Shown here: in pieces, positions 27,901-29,314 of the stretch
How the letters are laid out: each line of letters begins with the position of its first letter
Position numbering within the stretch: position 1 is the first letter of the stretch
Source of the DNA: Polaromonas sp.
Lineage (GTDB): Bacteria; Pseudomonadota; Gammaproteobacteria; Burkholderiales; Burkholderiaceae_C
Direction: 5' to 3'
Length of the DNA: 64,000 bases
Assembly (NCBI GenBank): GCA_013298945.1
Contig: JAAFJR010000002.1
Span: 450,457-514,456 of the forward strand
Program-made: the position numbers and the translations under genes
The notes under the pieces: generated by a model
What the model was told of the DNA's origin: nothing
Seen by the model: the letters and a program-made list of their open reading frames with translations, nothing else
Database searches by the model: none

Positions 27901-28051
27901 GCTGTTGAAAGACGGCATCCGACATTCCCGCTTCATCGTTTTCGAAAAGGGGGGACACTTGCCATTTCTTAATCAGAGCAGCGAGTTCAATGCGGCTGTG
28001 CGGGAATTTTTGAGCGAGGCCCGTGTGCTGCGGTCGTGCGCAGTGCCTTGA
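2..28051 (+). CDS. trans-AT polyketide synthase, 3' part (5' end outside window)
   Basis: Giant modular type I PKS that builds and releases a polyketide chain on carrier proteins in the cytoplasm. The frame is open from base 2; the first possible start inside the window (GTG at 101) lies within the tail of a ketosynthase, so the true start is upstream. From base 101 alone it codes for 9,316 residues. Six full ketosynthases are seen, each with the Cys motif (Cys codons at 1427, 4976, 9296, 13667, 19289, 24224). Each is followed by the post-KS linker ending in LPTYPF-like motifs, or LPGYGF in the last one. No module contains an acyltransferase, so malonyl units must be supplied in trans by an AT outside the window. 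Inferred chain end: a hydroxyl, two plain double bonds, an alpha-methyl double bond, then an alpha-methyl beta-hydroxy acyl group. G+C is much higher than in the genes to the right, which suggests transfer. Ends TGA at 28049. Confidence 0.96.
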   Translation, partial: PNPLIDFASGRLAVVNTAQPWHADGARRIALINVQGAAGSGGQLVLAEAGALEARCSVAAPALVPLSAANSERLREVAQLLHDRLAECADTDLADFAFTLQTGRAALPERLAIVAESTAGLQIALAAWMRDGDVRQGPGFSLERARALAANPARCAAQDLPTLARAWVAGEQVDWPAGANPADRRRLSLPTYPFEPVRHWIGRNLAAPAEQANSRLQQEIGVELIQLVATATEIPESIIELGAPLEALGLNSMMIEGLNVRLAQRFGAVPKTLFFECRSLAEVAARLARSQGVRAPAPPPAPVGDSRAPIAIVGLSGRYPQAETLAEFWAKLAGGVDCIEEIPSGRWDHARYFDPKPGQSGKTYSKWGGFLTDVDAFDPMFFNLSPREAELLDPQARLFLQTAWHAVEDAGYNRAAIRSACESRVGVFVGVMYGEYQLYPSLGETVSFSGSFSAIANRVSYALDLKGPSLAVDTMCSSSLTALHLAVDAIRSGDCAWAIAGGVNLSLHPSKYISQALMTMSSSDGRCHSFGEDGDGFVPSEGVGAVLLKPLDQAVADGDHIYGLIRGSAINHGGRTNGYTVPDPAAHAEVIGSALRRAGMTPHDISYVEAHGTGTSLGDPIEIAGLGLAFGEDHAGAGSCAIGSVKANIGHAESAAGIAGLTKVLLQMQAGQLAPSLHSARVNPRIDFANTPFKLQQQLQAWERPKVLVAGAYRELPRAAGISSFGAGGSNAHLIVQEYLPATPQAHQSGAAGPVLVVLSARDEERLQVYAAQLRDTLREGADLPRIAYTLQVGREPMRARLALLASTLDELREGLAAFANGTGCAQLFVGRSAREGEARSDEASAMLQALDGQPTQQMLAGLAGLWVQGGRVDWALLHQQRTPPLQRISLPTYPFAKVRCWVPSGLTADSLPIPAADQDPALVFEEIWQAQPLPALADDAPATVLCLVSSPAQQALLQRIAADRSPGTVLVFATDPEIAAGAAPDAVLYLMPLDEAGFAGDSGPIFRLLRQLPASCKTLLLAGCASNDHQQALLESWGGYERTLGRQTLPGLQVRCVTSVGTADLEQIWAELCHGGARSVLYNGGQRHIAAVRPVARQAGATVLRQGGAYLVTGGLGSIGRLISRYLASAFGARLILTGTGALEQARQAELDQLHGLGGEALYYSADVADEAAMRKVVAEAKARFGGLNGVIHAAGKIHHGALAEADADQQASVLAAKVAGAVVLDRVTEDQPLDFFCHFSSVSAVLGDFGSCDYAVANRFLLAHARLRQERVERGEARGRSLAIAWPVWAEGGMQQSAAHTARYLEASGLRSLTSAEGVALFAELLGAGSANPIVMAGAHERIAQRLMPQSAASRQPGRQSQRAELKGLSLEECIVWDLKTKAGELLKLQRSHIDADENLTEFGFDSISLTQLAGAVNDLYGTAITPDVFYSHQSMNRVAAHLAASHGAAVVACYRAGEPSAAQHSVSAQWEHFLAGAVAAGSAHLPADDLEPIAIIGMSGRFPGARTVGELWQILKDGSDVVQDIPAGRFDWREIFGDPAKDARKTNGKWLGALPGVDEFDPLFFEVSPRDALAMDPRQRLLLQEAWRALEDAALGGERLARSRVGMYVGVEKGDYQELLAPGAGNVTSNHDGILAARLAYALNLSGPVMAINTACSSGLVALHQACSGLRLGECDTALAAAANLLLAPNVFIGLGQAGMLSTDGRSYAFDRRANGLVPGEAVVAVVLKRLSQAQADGDPIHAVIRGSGINYDGKTNGIMAPGGAAQTDLLRDTYARFGVDAGQLDYVIAHGTGTRLGDPIEINALNDAFRQSGSMANGHCAVTSVKPNLGHTFAASGLVNLVALVQALRHEMIPPSLHCEQESDYIAWDSSPFYVNKSARAWPAHNAPRLGAVSSFGMSGTNAHVVVQSHRQAEVPATKAPPVFLLALSARTTEALQRKVSELCAVLGEGGREAAQLWQMSRTLLSGRQHFSHRAAVVVQDGAHALHALGQLGSRDALPFVFKGKVAHDFAEQKALGRYGRQMLGQCAAEMDDAEAYQEQLLALADLYCQGYQLDWDVLFGACPPPMIHLPAYPFARERYWIETKSPAVAAVSMLHPLAQRNTSTLAEQRFSARLAADHFVLKDHVVRGRGVLPGAAHLELARAAVLLALGEAAQGAAVVLQGVVFLRPACADASGLELHIGLQSGDDGQLEYEIYGPDESGEDMVFSRGRAMAVAAEPAPVVALTELEAQCDRVLDAGECYAMFERMGLSYGPAFRGLQSLRTAGELLVARLALPQAALAGADDYLLHPGLLDAALQACVGLYEQLDGGATWLPFALERLEIWSALPARAAVVIRRVQGQVGPVQKFDLTLTDDTGRVCARLSGFSSRMVADEVEPAAATMLAAARWAAGGTPCDGSRFARHHVVLCEVDEAEARSLAGSGWAAAQVTALQADAGASLADRYGDYAEQLLQQVQELVRNQASGTVLLQLVVGTDGDADVLRGLGALLKSASQESSHLQVEMLVQHGGLLERLELRFEQEQVTAAAGQRLARDGGVYLITGGLGALGLLAARAIAEQAQDVTLVLTGRRAVPSDDPRLQSLRDLGARVDYRAVDVGDAAAMQALVPELAGQYGTLAGVMHSAGVLRDSFVVNKTAEQLRDVLAPKVRALQVLDQATQSQPLDYFVVFSSVAGVFGNVGQADYAAANAFMDGYVRQREARVRQGVASGRSLTVNWPLWADGGMQIDAAAQQRLQRLTGMVPLPAAAGLRVLEQLLAGDGAQWVVLHGALGQLRQVLRQGDFVRAPQLEAAPATDTDDGQLRDKVEVALMREVSQLLKVPVADLELDAALQEFGFESISLTQFGNELNTRYGLELSPTQFFETPTLRGLAQYLVQQYRTVLLRSFHLNTAPVAAPQLALSEVVERPGGRVKPAMRRMSAVQPLHTAQPALDPVAIIGVSGRFPQAADIDQLWQRLLAGADCIGEIPDSRWDSEQLGAQLGLNLVKRAGMMEGMDEFDPLFFNISPREAQEMDPQQRLLMTYVWKALEDAGYSAQSMAGSRTALYVGTGSSGYGELLTDAGMAVEGFSAAARVPSMGPNRMSYWMDWHGPSEPIDTACSSSLVAIHRAVMALQAGLCEQAVVGGVNTLVAPLAHISFAKAGMLSEDGRCKTFSKDANGYVRGEGVGMLVLKRLSAAERDGDHIYGLIRGSAENHGGKTSSLTAPNPRAQADLIMEALESAGVDPATVSYIEAHGTGTPLGDPIEVQGLKTAFTELAQRQRQALPAGYCGLGSIKTNIGHLELAAGVAGVIKVLLQLRHKTLVKSLHSEQINPYIALEGSPFYVVREMREWDTMHDSQGRALPRRGGVSSFGFGGVNAHVVLEEYLAPSRAPTPLSGPAVIVLSAKDDERLGEQVQQLLAALESGRYAQEDLADIAYTLQVGREPLGVRLACSAVTLGDLQDKLRRYAAGERSIDDLYHGEVKRNKEALETFSADDELQEAIAKWIQRGKLHKLLDLWVKGLALDWSLLHGPVKPCRLSLPTYPFARERYWAEPVALGRAGRLGSPLAATSAPAMLHPLVHRNTSTLAQQRYSSTFSGDEFFFAEHVVQGQRILPGVAHLELARAAVAAAFELDGTGCGISLEGVVFLRPILAQGEPVQVHAALAIGQDGAIDYRIEGEGGADGEPLLYSQGRALVVEQETMPALDLAALAAGAAQETSAQQHHALYVALGFGYGPQFELLKRVRVGRDAAGPWALGELDQSRAARLEAGFALHPGMMDCALQVSTELLMSLQGEREQRLALPFAMERVEILAPVPARARVVARLSPGSDPDGAVQKVDLQITDEAGVVSVRLSGFSSRVLESTAVTASTQLLQAGWRAAEGPLRAAARHHVVLCDVDAAVRRRAELQWPGAHMLALKTGASDPAERYGAYAEQLLELVQSLAGLEDETLLVSLVVPDAGTGRIWRALAGLLRSAAQENARLDVQLVAGMQVLRRSFDPVNPSTPVPLSKQGGVYLITGGLGGLGRIVAQAMAEQAQGITLVLTGRTAAPPELIALGERLGGTVQLAYHALDVADAPAVEALVADIRARYGRLDGVLHSAGVLRDGLALNQTAQQLQQVLAPKVRGTLALERATRGEALDYFIAFSSNSGVFGNLGQTSYSAANAFLDECMVQRREQVAQGQAHGRSLSVSWPLWAEGGMQVDAVTQAQLWRSAGLAPLPTAAGVQALRDALDQDAAHVVVLHGDAARLRQLRERLDAPVRAVASAAAQSTATDDDNALLAKTERALIREAGALLKLPAQRIALDTQLTQFGFDSITQTSFGNQLNKKYGLALNPTQFFETTTLGALARYLVRAYRTQMAQALNVAAPASKAAVVQAVARSVVAPRRFAHAGAAKAMPARSATTLEPVAVIGMSGVFPLAPDLAALWDNLHGGRDCITEVPKHRWDWEQLAPELGLEPGQKINSRAGVIDSLAEFDPLFFRISPREALTMDPQQRLLMTYVWKAVEDAGYSAHSLAGSKTALFVGTAASGYTSLLARSRTPIEGYSTAGTVPSMGPNRMSYWMDWHGPSEPIDTACSSALVAIHRAVALLQMGQCELAVVGGVNTLIAPEAHISFNKAGMLSDDGLCKTFSKDANGYVRGEGAGMLMLKPLSAAERDGDHIYGLIRGSAENHGGKASSLTAPNPRAQADLIKEAFERSGVDPATVGYIEAHGTGTPLGDPIEVQGLKTAFSELAQGPLAAAYCGLGSIKTNIGHLELAAGVAGVIKVLLQMQHKTLVPSLHSEHINPYVQLEGSPFYIVRETQDWPQLQDAQGRALPRRAGVSSFGFGGANAHVVLEEYLPQNRSAPVAVDQDHPALIVLSAKDGERLQDQVRQLLDAVRHGGITADNLLDAAYTLQVGRDAMDVRLALVTSSVDDLAAKLEALAAGETALEDVYQGEVKRQNDELALFADEDLAGALDAWLAKRKYSKLLELWVKGLAFDWHRLYGENKPQRISLPTYPFAKDTYWVSGVAEALPRLASAMAAAVLHPLVHRNTSGLSEQRFSTQFSGDEFFLVDHVVQGKRVLPGVAYLEMAREALVQAGGADAGAPVRLKDVVWARPVVVDQPLEVHVGLYPEEDGTIGFEIYSGENVVHSQGMIEAVALEGEGRLDLDALRTVCAQTMLTAADCYHRFAALGLEYGPAQQAIEAIHVGAGQALARLQLPAKVAATVHDYVLHPSLLDAALQSVIGLAGNELALALPFAVESVEITSRCSDRMWALVAASGEPGLVRKYDITLCDDNGIVCVRLKGFATRPADADQLAGAERLTLLAPVWDVDTPALGEPASGRVLVLGGTPAQQDMLRRHCAQAQMADIADIGAEEFEHLVWIAPDTGLIGPADERMIGAQQGGVLHGFRLVKALLEAGYGRKALDWSIFTTQTQALRPHETAHPAHAGVHGLIGTLAKEYPNWKIRLADLPQDEAWPWADLLRLAPDAQGNGLALRDGQWYRQQLLPAQVAVDQAAPYRQGGVYVVIGGAGGIGEVWSEHVIRHHAAQVVWIGRRPQDADIASKIDRLAQFGPAPLYIAADATARQALEQAYQQIKQRFGAMHGVIHAAIVLRDQSLANMDEARFAASLSAKVDVSVRLAQVFAGEALDFVLFFSSLQSFTKSAGQGNYAAGCTFKDAFAQQLGQHWPCRVRVMNWGWWGSVGIVATDAYRERMAQQGLASIEANEGMAALETLLGGSANQLALLKTTPQAAHKALFAETIQVFKQEYPSIIGTIDSCAGKTMALAGQSEAEAFDSALQAMLGRLLCGQLQHLGWRAGQQGSASEIGAALGLQDRYVRWLEQTLRLLAEQGYLQDGMPSIDLAAAWSEWDSRKSSWLENPAARAQVTLVETMLRALPDILNGKVPATDVMFPGSSMRLVEGIYKHNPVADYFNAVLADAVVAFVAERLRQDPQAQVRILEIGAGTGGTSAVLFERLRPYAANIGQYCYTDLSKAFLFHAEKQFGPANPYLRYQLLDVGRPLAEQDLTPGSYDLVVATNVLHATRNIRQSVRNAKAALRPNGLLLLNEISRSHIFTHLTFGLLEGWWLYEDAALRIPGCPGLSAAGWRTVLQDEGFSTVLYPAGDKETLGQQIIAADSDGVARQQAKVAAASSPTPAPAAAPVPVKLAPSVAPAGDDAAALREKAVAYFKDLLAETLRLPGHKISAAEPLEKYGIDSILVVQLTSVLRDVFGSVSSTLFFEYRTIDELADHFLKTQRAALLKVLHVTPAAHVPQAVAPSPSPAAVVRTTAFARRPRPQEKAPAARLAGKMDVAVIGVSGRYAQAQDIHQFWDNLQQGKNCITEVPRERWDHGLYFDPQKGVAGKSYSKWGGFIDGVDQFDPLFFNIAPREAEFMDPQERLFLAEAYASIEDAGYTPARLSPSGKVGVFAGVMNSNYGTGTRYWSVANRVSYLFNFQGPSLAVDTACSASLTAIHLAVESLRSGACDTAIAGGVNLIIDPVQFTALSAMNMLSAGERCRSFGDQADGFVDGEGVGAVVLKPLDQAIADGDAIYGVIKASAINHGGKTNGYTVPNPHAQAAAVTRALQDAGIDPRSISYIEAHGTGTALGDPIEIAGLSKAFGESTQERQFCAIGSVKSNIGHCESAAGIAGITKVLLQLKHGQLAPSLHTEVLNPHIDFAVTPFVVQRELGEWKRPVLEIDGRTVEMPRRAGISSFGAGGSNAHVVIEEYVAPAAQPPSRLISADQPALVLLSGKNAERLRERVQRLLDAIDRNGWGDEALADLAYTLQVGREAMEERLALPVASMAELKETLTAWLAGRAGNGELYHGQVKPNREAMAVFSADEELREAVVKWVERKKFAKVLDLWVKGLAFDWRTLYGKQKPQRMSLPTYPFACERYWLSRTSSVATVSSAADAPVAAAYADQTTEHLLLLVPVWQIDQPAVKRELHIGSDILIVGGTSLQQEMLQRQYSQAQVADFATDSSIAEIAAALAAHDAFDHMVWIAPDTGLIGPADERMIGAQQGGVLHGFRLVKALLEAGYGRKALDWSIFTTQTQALRPHETAHPAHAGVHGLIGTLAKEYPNWKIRLADLPQDEAWPWADLLRLAPDAQGNGLALRDGQWYRQQLLPAQVAVDQAAPYRQGGVYVVIGGAGGIGEVWSEHVIRHHAAQVVWIGRRPQDADIASKIDRLAQFGPAPLYIAADATARQALEQAYQQIKQRFGAMHGVIHAAIVLRDQSLANMDEARFAASLSAKVDVSVRLAQVFAGEALDFVLFFSSLQSFTKSAGQGNYAAGCTFKDAFAQQLGQHWPCRVRVMNWGWWGSVGIVATDAYRERMAQQGLASIEANEGMAALETLLGGSANQLALLKTTPQAAHKALFAETIQVFKQEYPSIIGTIDSCAGKTMALAGQSEAEAFDSALQAMLGRLLCGQLQHLGWRAGQQGSASEIGAALGLQDRYVRWLEQTLRLLAEQGYLQDGMPSIDLAAAWSEWDSRKSSWLENPAARAQVTLVETMLRALPDILNGKVPATDVMFPGSSMRLVEGIYKHNPVADYFNAVLADAVVAFVAERLRQDPQAQVRILEIGAGTGGTSAVLFERLRPYAANIGQYCYTDLSKAFLFHAEKQFGPANPYLRYQLLDVGRPLAEQDLTPGSYDLVVATNVLHATRNIRQSVRNAKAALRPNGLLLLNEISRSHIFTHLTFGLLEGWWLYEDAALRIPGCPGLSAAGWRTVLQDEGFSTVLYPAGDKETLGQQIIAADSDGVARQPLQAQHATHQPERGSNRPAEARLASPARTSADVALDDSKLCQLSVAKLKGVVGGMLHVPEPQLDASESLATYGMDSILVNQLSSLLTDAFADVNNALFFDYQTIDDLVAHFLATQRDALVAWVSADAMAQPAEVAASRIPVELPSAVQSQVERVSMPAMPAPRAAQKLETSLHAKAADIAIVGIACRFPGADSVDAYWQMLLSGTKADNRGPARRWPERVAGAGETSSQPWGAFLDDVESFDPGFFGIPPLHAESIDPQERLFLMSCWHALEDAGYGDDKVLAERSRAGEDVGVFVGVTSATYNLIGFEQALAGNSQVTILSFASIANRVSHALGLTGPSLSVDTMCSSSLVALHMACESLRREECGMAIAGGVNLNLHPSRLDGMARGKLICEDGESRSFGAGGKGFLAGEGVASVVLKPLHAALRDGDTIHAVIKGSAVGHSGSTLNYFAPSSRGQGRVIAKALESAGMVPGQVAYVEMQCVGDEVTDATEFEAIKNVYQSGRRQGQPLRLGSVKPNVGHAEAAAGMVQLIKVVLQLKHRTFVSTLLDGEVNPQLNFAGANLTIQRDLEVQPDAFDDCAPLCMAINAFGAGGTAAHVIVEAGPAPAPALNVDGPQLLVLSARSRASLRRSAEALAQRLAVAPPALADAAYTLQVGRRPLNHRLALVAQSVEDALTQLHGWLADADATTVLATSAEGMVPLSGELPAIEALAAEGDLSGLAHWWVRGAPINWRKTLARRGGRRVSLPGYGFDLRRCWPDISGAPVSAALAPAALPLVAKPAAASALSAKDPVVTGGKAGLLQSIVTPVDAAAYLDEQIKSIAEHVHLATVGIIYALLQEKGVLFDERRGADGRFALYPQPPGGDAAATERLLEQLSAGESNGTGAGAGQATGGLVARMAGRAMSVAGWLLERLPGGGDKAAGRILKLLPGARGLTAAYLLKLLAKTPFMVTDEAGIRLALPAAIRSRRQLDELRLQSEISLRALPEYQSYCELLVAILSSILDGRQSGPEQVEAASTLLVDMFTAPSKLAFLNRLTADLCLAGRFAGRETISVLSIGAGGFEILSAIASTAPREARIDYQVVAGWPQIAKGISEFGRERFPGVSFASFVPMAPGALTEHLGQNRYDVVIVNLQDPCAQEATGLLDKLAADRRETLVFVTQTIETQGLQLILDLTGMWPQVVTKPVVADGEALGETLLRAGCGRQVIIDPVLTVYSREAAPADGSAVPDDAELAEIRRFLLQTFAAAFDDGNAVDAQRNLADAGLSSMTWALIFAKLQQRFGKMIEASLFAELGAAPNIESLARLLATKLHHGKALPAVPPIPDALAGLVMGRLVEVGQTEVVFDYAEQLTRGEFTSSRGQVYEYFDYGSGPALIFLTALAFGKSVWEEQIREFGGHYRLIFPHLPGHAGSVHTGVGFTFEEVADDLVGLMDALDVAEANLVGWCLAGNIAQLLALRHPQRLTSLVLVCTTPTDARMRGITQKDLEDYSVSPLLTYQLEFNNIYHEEFLAPEVVRSLAIIRQTHMSVEPQALLSFIGSLFQFDTRERLQEIRVPTLVVAGSQDIAFPIEQVALLKDGIRHSRFIVFEKGGHLPFLNQSSEFNAAVREFLSEARVLRSCAVP
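923..4380 (+). other. PKS module A: KS-KR-ACP (beta-hydroxyl)
   Basis: KS runs about 923-2225 with DTMCSSS (Cys codon 1427), EAHGTGT (His codon 1832) and NIGH, so all three catalytic residues are present. The linker ends near 2700. The ketoreductase covers about 2760-4050, with the nucleotide-binding TGGLGSIG near 3341 and the SSVSAVLG and DYAVAN active-site stretches (Tyr near 3767). ACP Ser codon is at 4226 in GFDSI. With KR and no DH the predicted product of this module is a beta-hydroxyacyl chain. Confidence 0.9.
4478..8700 (+). other. PKS module B: KS-DH-KR-ACP (double bond)
   Basis: KS about 4478-5755 with NTACSSG (Cys codon 4976), HGTGT and NLGH. Dehydratase about 6293-7130: HVVRGRGVLP gives the HxxxGxxxxP motif (His codon 6386) and LLDAALQ the catalytic Asp (6893). 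Ketoreductase about 7150-8330 with TGGLGALG near 7631 and DYAAAN. ACP motif is GFESI (Ser codon 8516). All active-site residues expected for making an enoyl (C=C) intermediate are present. Confidence 0.9.
8795..13140 (+). other. PKS module C: KS-DH-KR-ACP (double bond)
   Basis: KS about 8795-10110; it carries HGPSEPIDTACSS (Cys codon 9296), a motif shared with the KS of module D. Trans-AT KSs group by the substrate they accept, so this fits both receiving chains from DH-KR modules. DH about 10664-11530: HVVQGQRILP (His 10757) and MMDCALQ (Asp 11276). KR about 11545-12700 with TGGLGGLG near 11995 and SYSAAN (Tyr near 12419). ACP GFDSI, Ser codon 12884. Confidence 0.9.
13154..18760 (+). other. 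PKS module D: KS-DH-KR-cMT-ACP (alpha-methyl double bond)
   Basis: KS about 13154-14465 (Cys codon 13667 in DTACSSA). DH about 15017-15830: HVVQGKRVLP (His 15110) and LLDAALQ (Asp 15602). KR about 15850-17140 with GGAGGIG and GNYAAGC; the Asn usually four residues after Tyr is Cys here. C-methyltransferase about 17250-18310 with the SAM-binding ILEIGAGTGG near 17770. ACP GIDSI, Ser codon 18542. From 16032 to 18326 the DNA is identical to module E. Confidence 0.9.
16032..18326 (+). repeat. 2,295-bp exact direct repeat, copy 1 (KR-cMT of module D)
   Basis: Every base I compared is the same as at 20892-23186, offset 4,860 bp (1,620 codons), so the reading frame is kept. Identity starts abruptly one base after 16031 (c against a) and ends at 18326, before 18327 (a against c). 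The flanking DH side and ACP side are clearly diverged. Confidence 0.95.
18821..23700 (+). other. PKS module E: KS-KR-cMT-ACP (alpha-methyl beta-hydroxyl)
   Basis: KS about 18821-20090 with DTACSAS (Cys codon 19289), EAHGTGT and NIGH; it shares the GKSYSKWGGF stretch with the KS of module A. No dehydratase lies between the linker (LPTYPFACERYW, ends near 20590) and the KR (about 20680-22000). The cMT covers about 22110-23170. The KR-cMT segment 20892-23186 duplicates module D exactly. ACP GMDSI, Ser codon 23411, differs from the ACP of module D. Confidence 0.9.
20892..23186 (+). repeat. 2,295-bp exact direct repeat, copy 2 (KR-cMT of module E)
   Basis: Second copy of the 16032-18326 block. 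It covers the end of the KR structural half, the catalytic KR and the whole cMT. The ACP that follows is unrelated in detail to that of copy 1. Confidence 0.95.
23711..28051 (+). other. PKS termination unit: KS0, degenerate MT-like region, ACP, Cys thioesterase
   Basis: KS about 23711-25000 keeps DTMCSSS (Cys codon 24224) and NVGH, but HGTGT reads QCVGDE; the catalytic His is Gln (codon 24629). This is the hallmark of a non-elongating KS. A region about 25610-26840 resembles the cMT fold (helical lid, then VLSIGAGGFEIL near 26345) but departs from the usual SAM motif. ACP has GLSSM (Ser codon 26984). The alpha/beta hydrolase about 27268-28030 has GWCLAG instead of GxSxGG, so the nucleophile is Cys (27518). 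Likely partners are the Asp of AGSQD and the His of KGGHLPF. Inferred role: chain release. Confidence 0.85.
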
Positions 28052-28100
28052 TTGTTGGCGCAGGGTTGGCGAGCGTCGAGGAATCCCGGCAGGCGATAAT

Positions 28101-28155
28101 GTGGTGAGTGCGAAATGATGAGATCGCTCTAAAACTCATCACTATCGCTCACCAC
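28101..28155. repeat. imperfect inverted repeat after the PKS gene
   Basis: Arms 28101-28122 and 28135-28155 pair through GTGGTGAG at the outside and TGATGAG at the inside, with an unpaired internal patch and a 12-nt loop. It begins 49 bp after the PKS stop and may end or protect the transcript, but there is no T-tract, so it is not a classical intrinsic terminator. The rest of 28052-28288 holds nothing I recognise. Confidence 0.45.
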
Positions 28156-28339
28156 GACGTCAAGAATGGACGCTGTTGTTGCTGCATCGGGAGCATAATA
28201 GTGGAGAAATTATCTCCCTTTGCTAATAATAGTTGGCAAAGAAGCTAAACATATTAATATCGTTTCTTTGTTTCCCTGCGACAACTAGGGGCTGTTATTG
28301 AAGTAATAGTTGCATGCGCGTATTGCAAAATGGACTTTG

Positions 28340-28672
28340 ATGACCTACCGACACGCACTGACAGACAGCCAATGGGAGCGTATTGTTCCTCACCTCCCAC
28401 CGGCATTAGGGCGACCTGGGGGGAATGACCGGTTGTTCTTGGATGGTGTACTATGGATAGCCAAGACGGTTTCTCCTTGGCTGGATATGCCAGCGCATTT
28501 AGGTGCCTGGGCGCAGGTGTACCAGCGCTTTTCCAACTGGAGTGATTGAGGGTATTTCAATGGCCTATTTGTCGCGTTGCAAGCGCCTGACTACGAGCAG
28601 CTGATGGTGGACTCAACTTCGTGCAAGGCGCACCAAGCGTCTGACGGGGCACAAAAAAAGGGGTCTAGGTGA
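28340..28672 (+). pseudogene. IS5-family transposase remnant, N-terminal part with in-frame stop
   Basis: The reading from ATG 28340 (MTYRHALTDSQWERIVPHL) is the start of an IS5/IS427-type transposase (DUF4096 region). A TGA at 28547 interrupts it where a Trp is expected (NWSD, stop, GYFNGLF). The same frame then continues with the family stretch LMVDSTSCKAH up to 28669 and stops at 28670. The catalytic C-terminal half is absent. A CTAG followed by GGGCTG at 28285-28293 may be the left end and target site. Dead element at the edge of the PKS. Confidence 0.8.
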
Positions 28673-28701
28673 TTCAAAGTGGGTAAGCTAGGGATTTTGC
28701 C

Positions 28702-29210
28702 GTGAACAGTGATGCACTATTTGGGATGGCTCTAGGGCTGCAAGAGCCGTGGGAAGTAACAGAAGTCAGCTTCAAAGCAGAAGCTGGGCAAAGACCTGAG
28801 CTACATCTTCGAATTGGTTTTGCCAGTGGCAGTAAATTCAAATACGATGCAGGCGTTGACTGCGCTGTACACGACACCTTAGAGCGGCAATGGCAACATC
28901 TGAACTTCTTTGAGCACCGCTGCTTCTTACACTGCCGCGTTCCACCCATTAGCACCAGCGATGGACGTGTTCGCAATGCTGATGTACCGTGGTCACGCGC
29001 AGGCAGCTGCTTTACGTTGCTGTTTGAAGCCTTTGCGCTGGCGCTGATAGAGCGAGAAATGCCAGTCAGCCGAGTCGCCCAAATACTGGGCGTCACCCCC
29101 CAGCGCATCTGGACAGTCTTTGCGCATTGGGTTGATAAAACCAGATTAGCAGATGATCCAAGCAGCATCACCAAGCTGGGCGTGGATGAGACCTCCAGCA
29201 AGAAAGGTCA
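28702..29210 (+). pseudogene. ISL3-family transposase, truncated after the first catalytic Asp
   Basis: Starts at GTG 28702 (the ORF stays open from here). The sequence follows ISL3 transposases: an N-terminal segment with CxxH-like residues (HRCFLHCRVPP), the helix-turn-helix stretch MPVSRVAQILGVTPQRIWTVF, and GVDETSSKKGH, where the D of the DDE triad lies. Family members continue for roughly 200 more residues; here the homology ends at about 29209 and foreign sequence follows in frame. It abuts the IS5 remnant, so two elements are nested or stacked here. Confidence 0.75.
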
Positions 29211-29310
29211 CTCTGGAGACTGCACAGACTACGTGTGGGATAGTCGAAACAGATTAGTTCAAATCAAGCAAAACCAGACCATCAGCGCCACCTACAGCCA
29301 AGGCTTATAC
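29211..29310 (+). pseudogene. fragment of an RHS/YD-repeat protein
   Basis: In frame with the truncated ISL3 transposase, the translation DYVWDSRNRLVQIKQNQ then ISATYSQG matches the RHS/YD repeat pattern (YxWDxxNRL...YxYD). Only about one repeat unit remains and the frame ends at 29380 inside the next gene. It is a scrap of a large RHS gene joined by an insertion or deletion event. Call rests on motif likeness only. Confidence 0.55.
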
Positions 29311-29314
29311 CGAG

